From Christensenella timonensis (lineage in GTDB: Bacteria; Bacillota; Clostridia; Christensenellales; Christensenellaceae), in contig NZ_FLKP01000002.1 in assembly GCF_900087015.1 (NCBI RefSeq), forward strand, positions 1,178,001-1,242,000: a stretch of 64,000 bases of DNA. Direction: 5' to 3'. Position numbers and translations under genes: made by a program. The notes below the pieces were generated by a model. The model saw only the letters and a list, made by a program, of their open reading frames with translations, had not been told where the DNA came from and did not search any database. Below are positions 34,414 to 42,067 of the stretch, piece after piece; the stretch's first letter is position 1, and every line of letters starts with the position of its first letter.

Positions 34414-34431
34414 AACAGTGGCTACACTGTT
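34414..34431 (+). other. Short stem-loop before the secreted protein at 34499
   Basis: AACAGTG-GCTA-CACTGTT is a perfect 7-bp stem with a 4-nt loop. No T-run follows. The 92-bp gap is otherwise AT-rich and could hold a secondary promoter, but no good -35/-10 pair is visible. Confidence 0.35.
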
Positions 34432-34498
34432 CATATATATCGCCTTAATTAAGGGCAACCTAAAAACATAAATTTCTCATGTGAAAGGAGAAAAAGAA

Positions 34499-35200
34499 AT
34501 GAAAAAGACAAAAATGATCGTAGCGCTGGCACTGGCAGCTGTGCTGGTTGTGTCAGTGGGCAGCATCGGGTTTGCGGCAGCCGGGGATTCCACGACCATC
34601 CCGAATTCCGGCATGGGCAGCGAGCCGGGGACGGCATCCTCGCTGGTAACGGTGGAGGTAGCGACGGTAGCGCCCGTTAACGTATCGGCAACGGTACCGA
34701 TCACCATTCCGGTGGTGGTCAAGGGTGGTACAGGCGCAACGGCGCCGCGTACATACGCACCGACGACGGGCGTCAATATCATCAACACGACGTCCGGCGG
34801 GGAAGACAGCTGGACGGATGCTGAAAAGGACCAGGCCTATGCGATCAAGGTAGACAAGATGGTCGCGCGCATCGCGCATCCTTCGACAACGGCATGGGGC
34901 CTCAAGGACTCCGTGACGGACGATACGGGCGATAAGAACAACCTGCAGCTGACGATGGGCGGCGCAACGTTCGGCACCCTCGCGGGTACAAGCTCCGGTA
35001 CGGCGTCGATCGAAGGAAGCACGCTGGAAGCAGGCCTGCAGAAGATCGAGCGCGATGGTATCGCTCCGATCAGCGTAACGGCACAGGCGGGCGGCAAGGA
35101 AACGGATTATCCCGCGGCAGTGGGTAAAGCGGACGCGTTCAAAATCGAGATCGTGATCTCGCAGTTCGATAATGCGGTCATTACGCCATCCGTTCCGTAA
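34499..35200 (+). CDS. Small secreted beta protein
   Basis: The 233-residue product has a clear signal peptide (about 1-26, ending GFAAA). A Thr/Val-rich beta domain follows, opening VSATVPITIPVVVKGG, comparable to the 'VTVPLEIPLV' and 'VSVPVKLMFAV' starts in 33175-33858 and the giant C-terminus. AAGGAG (34485-34490) sits 8 nt before ATG 34499. The only tryptophans (SWTDAE, AWGLKD) do not form WxL motifs. Its own stem-loop-flanked position and excellent ribosome site suggest higher output than its neighbours, as expected of a major subunit. This is inference. Confidence 0.65.
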   Translation: MKKTKMIVALALAAVLVVSVGSIGFAAAGDSTTIPNSGMGSEPGTASSLVTVEVATVAPVNVSATVPITIPVVVKGGTGATAPRTYAPTTGVNIINTTSGGEDSWTDAEKDQAYAIKVDKMVARIAHPSTTAWGLKDSVTDDTGDKNNLQLTMGGATFGTLAGTSSGTASIEGSTLEAGLQKIERDGIAPISVTAQAGGKETDYPAAVGKADAFKIEIVISQFDNAVITPSVP

Positions 35201-35209
35201 GCAGGACAG

Positions 35210-35235
35210 GCAAAACCGGTAAAAGCCGGTTTTGC
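35210..35235 (+). other. Stem-loop between secreted protein and paralog 3
   Basis: GCAAAACCGG (35210-35219) pairs perfectly with 35226-35235 over a 6-nt loop. No T-run follows, so it is a possible mRNA stabiliser or weak attenuator. Confidence 0.55.
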
Positions 35236-35294
35236 AGGGAAAACAACGCGTTTGTTTTTCGTGCATGACCGGCTTTGGTACAGGGGGGAAGAAA

Positions 35295-35813
35295 ATGGCA
35301 CAAAAGAAAAAGAAAAGAGGCTGGATCGCTGTCGTGGTCATCGTTGCCGCGATTTTGGCAGGAATAGCACTGTTGTATGTAAACGGCGTATTCGGCGGGG
35401 AAAAATCAAAAGCGCAGCGGGATCTTGACGCGATGATGGGGCAGCTTTCGTACAAAAGCGATGAAGATATCGACGAAACACTCCGGCAGATCGTTGCGGA
35501 CGGAATGTTCAACATCTCCATCAATTCGTCGCCCTATTTTGAGACCGGCGACGCAGAGGGTGTACTGGGCATCGAAAATATACCGGCCAACAAGTACCTG
35601 ATGCGCGTCATTATCACGCGGGACGATACAGGGGACGTGGTATACGAATCGGGTGTCATCGAGCCGGGATATTATATCGAAAAGACCAAACTGAAAACAC
35701 CGCTTGAAAAGGGCGTTTATCCGTCGACGGCAACGTTTTATGCGTACGACCGGGAAACGGAGCAGGAAGTAGGCTCCGCAGGCGCAAAGATCGTCATCAC
35801 AGTGGCGGGTTAA
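35295..35813 (+). CDS. Single-pass membrane protein, paralog 3 of 4
   Basis: The 172-residue product has a Lys-rich start, one helix (about 10-32) and the conserved domain (FNISINSSPYFETG, GVLGIENIP, DDTGDVVYES, GAKIVITVAG). The start at 35295 follows GGGGGGAAG; the open frame upstream lacks similarity. It is closest to paralog 4, which follows after 12 bp, consistent with a recent tandem duplication. Confidence 0.7.
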   Translation: MAQKKKKRGWIAVVVIVAAILAGIALLYVNGVFGGEKSKAQRDLDAMMGQLSYKSDEDIDETLRQIVADGMFNISINSSPYFETGDAEGVLGIENIPANKYLMRVIITRDDTGDVVYESGVIEPGYYIEKTKLKTPLEKGVYPSTATFYAYDRETEQEVGSAGAKIVITVAG

Positions 35814-35825
35814 GGGAAAAAGAGT

Positions 35826-36365
35826 ATGGAAAAACGGAACAAGAAAAAAGGGAACCGCGGCCTTCTGGTGGCGCTCATCGTGATCTTGGCCGCGATCCTC
35901 GTAACCCTGCTGTATGTGTTCGTATTGCAGCCGCAGGGCGAGCAGCAGGCAAAAGAGGACGCGATTGTGGCGGAAGAAAACGCGCAGATGGGGATATTGC
36001 CTGATATGAGCGACGAGGAGATCCGTGAGCGGCTGAATACGATCGTCGCAGACAGCATGCTCAATATCTCCATCAATTCCAACCCCGTATTTGCGACAGG
36101 CGGGGCAGAGGGGAACCTGCGCATTGAGAACATTCCGGGCAACCAGTATGGGTTCGTAGTGGAAATCAAGCTGGACGATACGGGGGAGACCATATATAAA
36201 TCAGGATTGATCGCACCGGGATACTTTGTGGAAAAGGCAACGCTCCTGCGGGAACTGAAAAAGGGAATCTATCCGGCCACGGCAGTATTCACAGCATACG
36301 AAACGGACGGCAAACGGGAAGTGGGCTCTGCCGGTGCGCGGATCAACATCACGGTTACGGGCTGA
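35826..36365 (+). CDS. Single-pass membrane protein, paralog 4 of 4
   Basis: The 179-residue product has one helix (about residues 12-33, LLVALIVILAAILVTLLYVF). A short acidic linker and the family domain follow (LNISINSNPVFATG, NLRIENIPGNQYG, DDTGETIYKS, GARINITVTG). It is tightly packed with its neighbours and has no cysteine for lipid attachment. Role unknown; a membrane-side anchor or chaperone for the surface proteins is a guess from context. Confidence 0.7.
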   Translation: MEKRNKKKGNRGLLVALIVILAAILVTLLYVFVLQPQGEQQAKEDAIVAEENAQMGILPDMSDEEIRERLNTIVADSMLNISINSNPVFATGGAEGNLRIENIPGNQYGFVVEIKLDDTGETIYKSGLIAPGYFVEKATLLRELKKGIYPATAVFTAYETDGKREVGSAGARINITVTG

Positions 36366-36384
36366 AGGCAGGAAAGAGGAAGAA

Positions 36385-38091
36385 ATGAAGAAAACAGCGG
36401 CGGCTATCATCATCGTCAGCATGCTTTTGACACTCCTTGGCGGGGTGTGTTTTGGCGCGCCGCCAGGCAGTATCCAACCGGGCGATACGTCGTATATCGA
36501 TCCGCTTACGGGGGAAGAAAGCGACAGCATGACAGTGACCATGGAGGTGGATACGGAATACCGGCTGCTGTTTACCGTACTGGATGCACAGACGCACCAG
36601 CCCATTGAGGGAGCGGTGGTCAATACCGTGCCGGAGAATGTGGATACGGTACTGATGGCGGTGACCGACGAAAAGGGACATGCGGGCATCAAGCTTCCAG
36701 ACCCGCCGGACGCGTCCGGAAAAGGGTACGTGTTCGTGGTGACAAAGGTGGGATATTACGACAGCGAAGAGGTCAGGGTCACCTACACAGGGCAGTTTTT
36801 ACAGGAAACCGTATACCTTTACCGCGGGGACAATCTCGTGTATGTGGACTTTGAGGTGACGAACGATGCAGGCGATCCGGTGGCGGGCGCGGCAGTTTCG
36901 GTACAGCCGAAGGATGCGGCAACGCGCGAAGCGGCGGCAGATACGCCGCCCGGCGCAGTGATGGCGGAAACGAACGCCAAAGGACAGGCAACGGTGCAGG
37001 TTCCGCTGGGAAATTATACCTACCTGCTGCAGCACGAAACACACCAGGATACAGCCGGGGAAATCTCGGTTGTAAAAAACAAACGCCATACGGTACCGGT
37101 AGTCATGCAGCGCAACAGGTACGACGTGAACGTGTATGTGGTGGATGCACTCGGCAATGCGGTCGCGGACGCGGTCGTGACGATAAAGGGACAGGCCGTG
37201 CGTACAGACGGTGCAGGGCATGCGCTCTTTACGGATCTTTATGCGGGAGGTTACGACTACAAAATCACCAAAACTGGCTATGGAGAGGGAAACGGTATTT
37301 TGCGCATTCCGGAAGATGGGGACAATGTAAGGCTGCTGCTCCCGGATCCTGCACCGCTGCCAACGCCAACACCTGTGCCGGCGGAAACCCCGGCGCCTGA
37401 AGGGACAGACACTGCCGCGCCTGCGGATACACAGATACCGGCAGCCACACCGTCTGCAAGTGCGGACAACGCCGGAACGTATATCCCCACGGAAGAGGTT
37501 CCGATGCAAAGCGCCGTTCCCATCGATTTGGCAGTCAAGGTGACGTATACAAACGGCGAGGCAGCGGCCAACCTGCCGCTGGAGCTGCACTCCAAGGTAC
37601 ATTACGGACGGACGAACAACGCGGGCTGGGAGGTATTCAAAAGTGTAGAGATCGGGCCGCATACCATTTATGTAAAGGATGACGACGGAAATATCCTGGC
37701 GAGCAGCGAATTTGAACTGACATATGATGAAACGACAGACCTGCAGATTGGCGAAGACGGCACGGTGCATATCGTTGCGCGTGTAGGGCTCAATACTGTG
37801 ATCGTGGAGGTGGAGGTCGACGAAGAAACTGGCAAAGCGACTGTGACGGCGGTGCGGGAAGGGACGGAGGACAACCTGCCCAAGGGCGTTGCGGGCGTAG
37901 ACGGCACGCAGCTCAATGTGAGCAAAAAAATCATGGGGATCGATGCAATGATGTGGGCCATGGTTCTGGCGATCATCGTTTTGGGAATCGTGATCCTCGT
38001 AATATTGATCCTGCGTAAAAAGAAAGAGGAGGAACAGCCGCCAAAAGAGGAACAGCAGGCGACGCCCGGTGCGGGAGAGGAAGACAGTTGA
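36385..38091 (+). CDS. Multi-domain membrane protein with carboxypeptidase-regulatory/CNA-B-like domains
   Basis: The 568-residue product has a signal peptide (about 1-24). Repeated small beta domains of the carboxypeptidase-regulatory or CNA-B-like type follow (LFTVLDAQTHQPIEGAVV; VYVDFEVTNDAGDPVAGAAV; VNVYVVDALGNAVADAVV), then a Pro/Thr/Ala linker (about 320-375) and a fourth domain (LAVKVTYTNGEAAANLPLEL). A C-terminal membrane helix (about 518-540) precedes a charged tail rich in Glu and Lys. ATG 36385 is chosen for GAGGAAG and the signal peptide. It is probably a membrane-tethered stalk spanning the wall. The 'PT.TPVPAETPAP' linker suggests wall spanning. No sortase motif. Confidence 0.7.
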   Translation: MKKTAAAIIIVSMLLTLLGGVCFGAPPGSIQPGDTSYIDPLTGEESDSMTVTMEVDTEYRLLFTVLDAQTHQPIEGAVVNTVPENVDTVLMAVTDEKGHAGIKLPDPPDASGKGYVFVVTKVGYYDSEEVRVTYTGQFLQETVYLYRGDNLVYVDFEVTNDAGDPVAGAAVSVQPKDAATREAAADTPPGAVMAETNAKGQATVQVPLGNYTYLLQHETHQDTAGEISVVKNKRHTVPVVMQRNRYDVNVYVVDALGNAVADAVVTIKGQAVRTDGAGHALFTDLYAGGYDYKITKTGYGEGNGILRIPEDGDNVRLLLPDPAPLPTPTPVPAETPAPEGTDTAAPADTQIPAATPSASADNAGTYIPTEEVPMQSAVPIDLAVKVTYTNGEAAANLPLELHSKVHYGRTNNAGWEVFKSVEIGPHTIYVKDDDGNILASSEFELTYDETTDLQIGEDGTVHIVARVGLNTVIVEVEVDEETGKATVTAVREGTEDNLPKGVAGVDGTQLNVSKKIMGIDAMMWAMVLAIIVLGIVILVILILRKKKEEEQPPKEEQQATPGAGEEDS

Positions 38092-38573
38092 ATACGATAA
38101 CGATCTTGCTTTTAGCAGTAATAGGGATGATCGCCGTGTGCACGGCCATGAAAGGCAAAGGGCGCCGGAAGGGCATGGCAGCAGCGGTCGTGCTGGGGAA
38201 CGCTGCCGGACAGCTTTTGTATTTTTATGTGATCTATTTCCGCAATATACAAACGATCCTCTTAAACGTAGGGCTGTCAAGCGTGTTGCTGATCCTGCTT
38301 TACGTATGTATCACGCTGGCGCAGCAATACGCGGACGCGGTACACAAGAAGACGGAAAAGCCGGCCTTGCCGCAGGAAACGGCACTGACTGTACTTGAAA
38401 AAGATAATGGAAAAAAACGGGAAATGGCGCTCCTGCGGGAAATGATAAAAGCCGGACATACGGATGAGGCCATCAAACGGATATTCGGAATGCTTAAGGC
38501 AGGCGGACTTACGCAGGAAGAACGCAGCAGGCTTAAACTGATACTGCTGGAGCTTGGGGAAAAGACGAAATGA
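38088..38573 (+). CDS. Triple-TM protein with C-terminal helical module
   Basis: The 161-residue product starts with TTG overlapping the previous stop (TTGA). Three membrane helices (about 3-20, 30-51, 56-79) precede a cytoplasmic tail ending in a helical module (TDEAIKRIFGMLKAGGLTQE, then ERSRLKLILLEL). The same architecture and sequence recur in the 405-residue protein at 42068-43285 (YYYISFFQNAKSVLL versus YFYVIYFRNIQTILL). The terminal module also resembles the tail of the next protein. Family unknown; a scaffold for the assembly machinery is a guess. Confidence 0.65.
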   Translation: MNTITILLLAVIGMIAVCTAMKGKGRRKGMAAAVVLGNAAGQLLYFYVIYFRNIQTILLNVGLSSVLLILLYVCITLAQQYADAVHKKTEKPALPQETALTVLEKDNGKKREMALLREMIKAGHTDEAIKRIFGMLKAGGLTQEERSRLKLILLELGEKTK

Positions 38574-39898
38574 GATACATGAAACGGATCATACAAAGTA
38601 TCATACCGTGCATGTTGGCGGCAGCCATATTCCTTGCGGGAGCCACGGCTGCGGCGCGGGCATATGCGGGCGACGGATTTTCCATTGAGGTCCCGGACGG
38701 CAGTAATGTGTATTATTATACCCCCTCCGATACCAATATGAAGGATGATATGCTCAAAAGCGCACAGAGCGAGCCGGATGTCGGACTGCTGACAGGCGTA
38801 TATATAAAGGATGCTGCTGACGGCCTGTTAAAACTGGCCTATTCTCTCAAAGTGGCTTCGCAGCCTCTGGAAGCGGGGGAGGAAGGTGCGGAAGCAAGGA
38901 CAGCGCATCTGGAAGAGCTCATGGCACAGATGAGCGACGGATATACGTTCGGCGATATTACGCAGGAAGAGCTTGCCGGTGAAGAGGCTGGCGCTGTTAC
39001 CGGCGACAGTACTGCAGAAGCGTATTCCGCCAGGATATATACGGTGGCAAAGGACGGGACGTTGTATACCGTGACCCTGATCTATAAGCAGGCGGGGGAC
39101 GACCAATATTTAAACGGCGCGCTTTCCCAGCTGCGGACGCTCGAGCTGGGGACGCAGGCGGGGGCTCCGGTCACTGCTGTACCCACGTCCGCCCCGCAGT
39201 CCACAATAACGCCTACGCCCTCTCCCGCGACAGCGTCAGTATCACCGGATAAAGCGACAGCCACGCCGTCCGCAGCGGGCGCGGTTCCCCTGACGCCCAT
39301 CGAGCGGGAGGATACACCGGGGGTGGTAGCATTCCTGCAGGAAAATGCGCTGTTGGTATGTATCGGGGCAGGGGCCGTCGCACTGGCGGTAGCGATCGCT
39401 ATTCTGGTCGTGCGGGTAAAACGACAGAAGAAGCGCAACGAAGCGCTCAAAGAAGCGCAGGGCATCGTACCGGATGCAGTGCCGCGCAGCAAGGCGATCC
39501 CCTGGGGGGAGATCCATATCGCCGCCAGAGAAATGGAGAAACCGGGAGAACAACAGGAAGAAGAGGAACCTGCGAAACAACCGGAGGACGGGTTATGGAC
39601 AATGCGCGTCGTGGAGGGCGCGCTGCGGCAGGCATATAGCCTGAAGGGCAAGAAGGATTACATTTATGCAGCCCGGCAGTTCAACGATGTGGTCAAGCAT
39701 ACGAACGAGATCGAGGTCAAAAAAGCGGCGGAGATGCAGGTGATCAAGTGCCTGATCAGTGCCAAGCAGGCAGAGGCCGCGCTCAAAAAAGCGCAGCAGG
39801 CTTTAAAAAAGGACTATGGATATACCGTGGACGAGCGTGTCAAGCTTAAGTCCATCATTCAAATATTACGAAAACAGACGGGAGGAAATGAAAAATGA
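38570..39898 (+). CDS. Secreted-domain/TM/TPR-like cytoplasmic-tail protein
   Basis: The 442-residue product overlaps its neighbours by ATGA at both ends. A signal peptide (about 1-32) leads to an extracytoplasmic domain (FSIEVPDGSNVYYYTPSD ... TLYTVTLIYK) of about 160 residues that looks like a PsbP/DcrB-type fold. A Thr/Pro/Ala linker, a membrane helix (about 263-285) and a cytoplasmic tail follow. The tail has paired helices (YIYAARQFNDVVKH; EAALKKAQQALKKDYGYTVD) resembling one and a half TPR units, similar to the terminal modules of the triple-TM proteins. It could transmit information or link cytoplasmic PRC-barrel proteins to the surface. Function not known. Confidence 0.65.
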   Translation: MRYMKRIIQSIIPCMLAAAIFLAGATAAARAYAGDGFSIEVPDGSNVYYYTPSDTNMKDDMLKSAQSEPDVGLLTGVYIKDAADGLLKLAYSLKVASQPLEAGEEGAEARTAHLEELMAQMSDGYTFGDITQEELAGEEAGAVTGDSTAEAYSARIYTVAKDGTLYTVTLIYKQAGDDQYLNGALSQLRTLELGTQAGAPVTAVPTSAPQSTITPTPSPATASVSPDKATATPSAAGAVPLTPIEREDTPGVVAFLQENALLVCIGAGAVALAVAIAILVVRVKRQKKRNEALKEAQGIVPDAVPRSKAIPWGEIHIAAREMEKPGEQQEEEEPAKQPEDGLWTMRVVEGALRQAYSLKGKKDYIYAARQFNDVVKHTNEIEVKKAAEMQVIKCLISAKQAEAALKKAQQALKKDYGYTVDERVKLKSIIQILRKQTGGNEK

Positions 39899-40581
39899 AA
39901 AAAGCATCAGAAGTATTGGGACTTAAGGTCATGGGCATCCGCGAGGGCATGGAAAGCGGCAGTGCGCAGGATTTCATGATCGATGCGGGCAGGCGTACTG
40001 TGGAATACCTGATTTTAAAGGATCAGGACGGCTACGGCTTCCGGGCGATCGCGACAGGGGATATCCTGGGGATCGGCGCGGATTATATCATGACGTCCAC
40101 TGTGGACAACGCGCGCAAAATGTACGAATCGAAAGATGTCTTAAAAGTGATCGAAACGGGCTTCTTTATCTTGGGATCGACAGCGCTCACCAGCGCGGGT
40201 GATGTCATCGGCCGCGTAGCGGATTTCAGCTTTGACGAAAAATCAGGCGCGCTCGATACGCTGATCTTAGACGGCGGACAGGAATTCGACGCACAAAAGA
40301 TCGCTTCGCTGGCAGGCACAATGGTATTTTTAGACCCAGCCGGGAATTCCATCCTTAAACAACCAGCACCGCAGATGCGTGAAGAAGCGCCGCAGGGCAC
40401 TGCGCCCAGCCTCCTGCAGAAGGAGTCCATGGCCTATTTGCTGGGCAAGACGGTCAGGGAAGATGTGGTGTCTGCGGACAATGCACTGCATATCGCGGCA
40501 GGCACCGTACTCACAGAAGAACTGCTGGGGCAGGCAGCGGATCACAGCGATGTGCTGCTGGCCTTGACAATGGATGTATAA
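39895..40581 (+). CDS. PRC-barrel domain protein (copy 1)
   Basis: The 228-residue soluble product carries PRC-barrel-type segments: KASEVLGLKVMGIREGMESG to about residue 85, and GDVIGRVADFSFDEKSGALD with the following strands to about 150. A C-terminal stretch (LGKTVREDVVSADNALHIA) looks like a further barrel half. PRC barrels mediate protein or RNA interactions near the cytoplasmic membrane (photosynthetic reaction-centre H subunit, RimM). It overlaps the preceding gene by ATGA and has a GGAGG site. A close paralog is at 44725-45417, also after a membrane-protein gene, suggesting a conserved cytoplasmic partner of these membrane proteins. Confidence 0.8.
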   Translation: MKKASEVLGLKVMGIREGMESGSAQDFMIDAGRRTVEYLILKDQDGYGFRAIATGDILGIGADYIMTSTVDNARKMYESKDVLKVIETGFFILGSTALTSAGDVIGRVADFSFDEKSGALDTLILDGGQEFDAQKIASLAGTMVFLDPAGNSILKQPAPQMREEAPQGTAPSLLQKESMAYLLGKTVREDVVSADNALHIAAGTVLTEELLGQAADHSDVLLALTMDV

Positions 40582-40600
40582 CAAAAAGGGAAAACCAGCC

Positions 40601-41482
40601 ATGAAAAGGCGTGTTGTAAAAAAAGCATATTTGCGGCATATGGCGGCCGCTGTTCTCTGTATGTGTATCTTGCTGCTGAGCAGCACCGCCGCACTGGCAC
40701 TGGAAATGCCCCTTTCGCTGCCGGATGGAATGGGGGCAGCAGGGAATGAAGCATCCCCGTCAAGCGAAACTGCGCTGCCGTATACCATGCCCGAAATCTT
40801 CAAAAAACAGCAGGGCCAGATACCGGAAGTGCGTATGGGCAGCGTACTGTGCGATACAAAGCTTTTCGCATTGCCGGAAGAGGGGGCGCAGGCCGTGGCG
40901 GAGGTTTCCATCGGCCAGGAACTCGCGGTATATGCCGTGCGCGTCAACGACAGCTTCAATGCCGTGATGACCGAAGATGGGCAGATGGCATATATCGCGG
41001 CGGATGAACTATCGCTCACTGCACCCACGCGCGACGACCGCCCGGAGATCCATTTGACGGACGGCGGCGGGAACGGTTATCCCGGTGAGCTTTATAACGA
41101 CCCCGTATATCTTCGCCTGATCGCCGAGGCCAAGCAATATATCGGCATGCCGTATGTGTGGGGCGGGTCTACGCCCGACACATCGTTCGACTGCTCGGGG
41201 TACGTTTGTTGGGTGCTTAACAATTCCGGTGTGTTTTCCATTGAACGTACCAACGCACAGGGGTTGTTCGACGCTTGCGATCCACTTGACAGCACGGATG
41301 CGCGTCCCGGCGACCTGATCTTTTTCCAGGGGACATACGACGCCAACTGGCCGGTCACACACGTGGCGATTTATGTGGGCAATGGCTATATGCTGCATTG
41401 CGGGAAACCCATAGGTTATTCGCGCATCGATACCCCTTACTGGCAGGAACACTTTTATGCTTTTGGAAGATTGCCCGTATAA
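40601..41482 (+). CDS. NlpC/P60 peptidoglycan endopeptidase with SH3-like domain
   Basis: The 293-residue secreted protein has a signal peptide (about 1-33, ending AALALE). An SH3b-like region (about 80-138) precedes an NlpC/P60 domain with catalytic Cys198 (FDCSGYV), His254 (VTHVAIYVG) and a third polar residue, probably His266 (MLHCGKP). Enzymes of this family cut D-gamma-glutamyl-diamino-acid or related stem-peptide bonds. ATG 40601 is preferred over 40574, which overlaps the PRC gene, because the signal peptide begins there. Its position at the end of the surface-protein run suggests it opens the wall locally for assembly of the giant protein; this is inferred from context. Confidence 0.9.
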   Translation: MKRRVVKKAYLRHMAAAVLCMCILLLSSTAALALEMPLSLPDGMGAAGNEASPSSETALPYTMPEIFKKQQGQIPEVRMGSVLCDTKLFALPEEGAQAVAEVSIGQELAVYAVRVNDSFNAVMTEDGQMAYIAADELSLTAPTRDDRPEIHLTDGGGNGYPGELYNDPVYLRLIAEAKQYIGMPYVWGGSTPDTSFDCSGYVCWVLNNSGVFSIERTNAQGLFDACDPLDSTDARPGDLIFFQGTYDANWPVTHVAIYVGNGYMLHCGKPIGYSRIDTPYWQEHFYAFGRLPV

Positions 41483-41516
41483 CAAGATTTTATGTTTTCA
41501 AAGGAGGAGCTTAGAT

Positions 41517-41798
41517 ATGAATAAGAAACAACTCATTGACACCGCTGCACGGCGTACCCAATTTTCGCGGCACGACACCGAGATCGTGGTCGAGGCAGTT
41601 CTGGATTCCATTACCAATGCCCTGAAAAACGGTGAGCGCGTACAGATCGTCGGCTTTGGCATGTTTGAGCCGCGGGTACGCGCCGCGCGGGCCGGTGTTG
41701 ACCCCCAGACCAAAAAGAAGATCGCCATTCCCCAATCCACAGTCCCTGCTTTCAGGGCCGGTAAATCTTTAAAAGATTCCGTCAATCACAGGGCTTAG
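41517..41798 (+). CDS. hup: HU-family histone-like DNA-binding protein
   Basis: The 93-residue product has the HU/IHF fold throughout: MNKKQLIDTAARRTQFSR, then ALKNGERVQIVGFGMFEPR, and the arm GVDPQTKKKIAIPQS with PAFRAGKSLKDSVN. The start at 41517 is fixed by AAGGAGG (41501-41507). The open frame upstream only overlaps the NlpC gene. It bends and compacts DNA. HU can also act as an accessory factor in site-specific inversion, which is notable given the candidate switch 34 kb upstream. A stem-loop follows. Confidence 0.93.
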   Translation: MNKKQLIDTAARRTQFSRHDTEIVVEAVLDSITNALKNGERVQIVGFGMFEPRVRAARAGVDPQTKKKIAIPQSTVPAFRAGKSLKDSVNHRA

Positions 41799-41808
41799 TG
41801 GGTTACTG

Positions 41809-41854
41809 GCGTATACGAACAAGGTTGTGGATAAAGCAGCCTTGTTTGTTACGC
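41809..41854 (+). terminator. Stem-loop terminator candidate after the HU gene
   Basis: AACAAGG (41818-41824) pairs with CCTTGTT (41840-41846), and outer GCGTA/TACGC arms extend the stem. The T-run is short, so termination strength is uncertain. Confidence 0.55.
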
Positions 41855-41907
41855 GGAAAGTCTTTTATAATAAGGATTTGCGTATGCGCTGTATGTCCTG
41901 GAAATTC

Positions 41908-41936
41908 TTGACAAAGAAGAGTGGAAATGATAAAGT
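41908..41936 (+). promoter_or_regulatory. Promoter of the VanW/PRC cassette
   Basis: A perfect TTGACA (41908-41913), exactly 17 bp, then TAAAGT (41931-41936) with an upstream TG. The first gene starts 132 bp downstream. The 41799-42067 gap holds this promoter and the stem-loop but no gene. Confidence 0.75.
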
Positions 41937-42067
41937 TTTAAAGGCAATATTTATTTTTACAGAGGGCTTTTCGGGCGTTTTTGTATCATAAAATAATACC
42001 TGACAAAAGAGATAAATTATAAAACGCGATAGGTATGGGAAAATAAGAAAAGAGTGGGAGATGCCGG

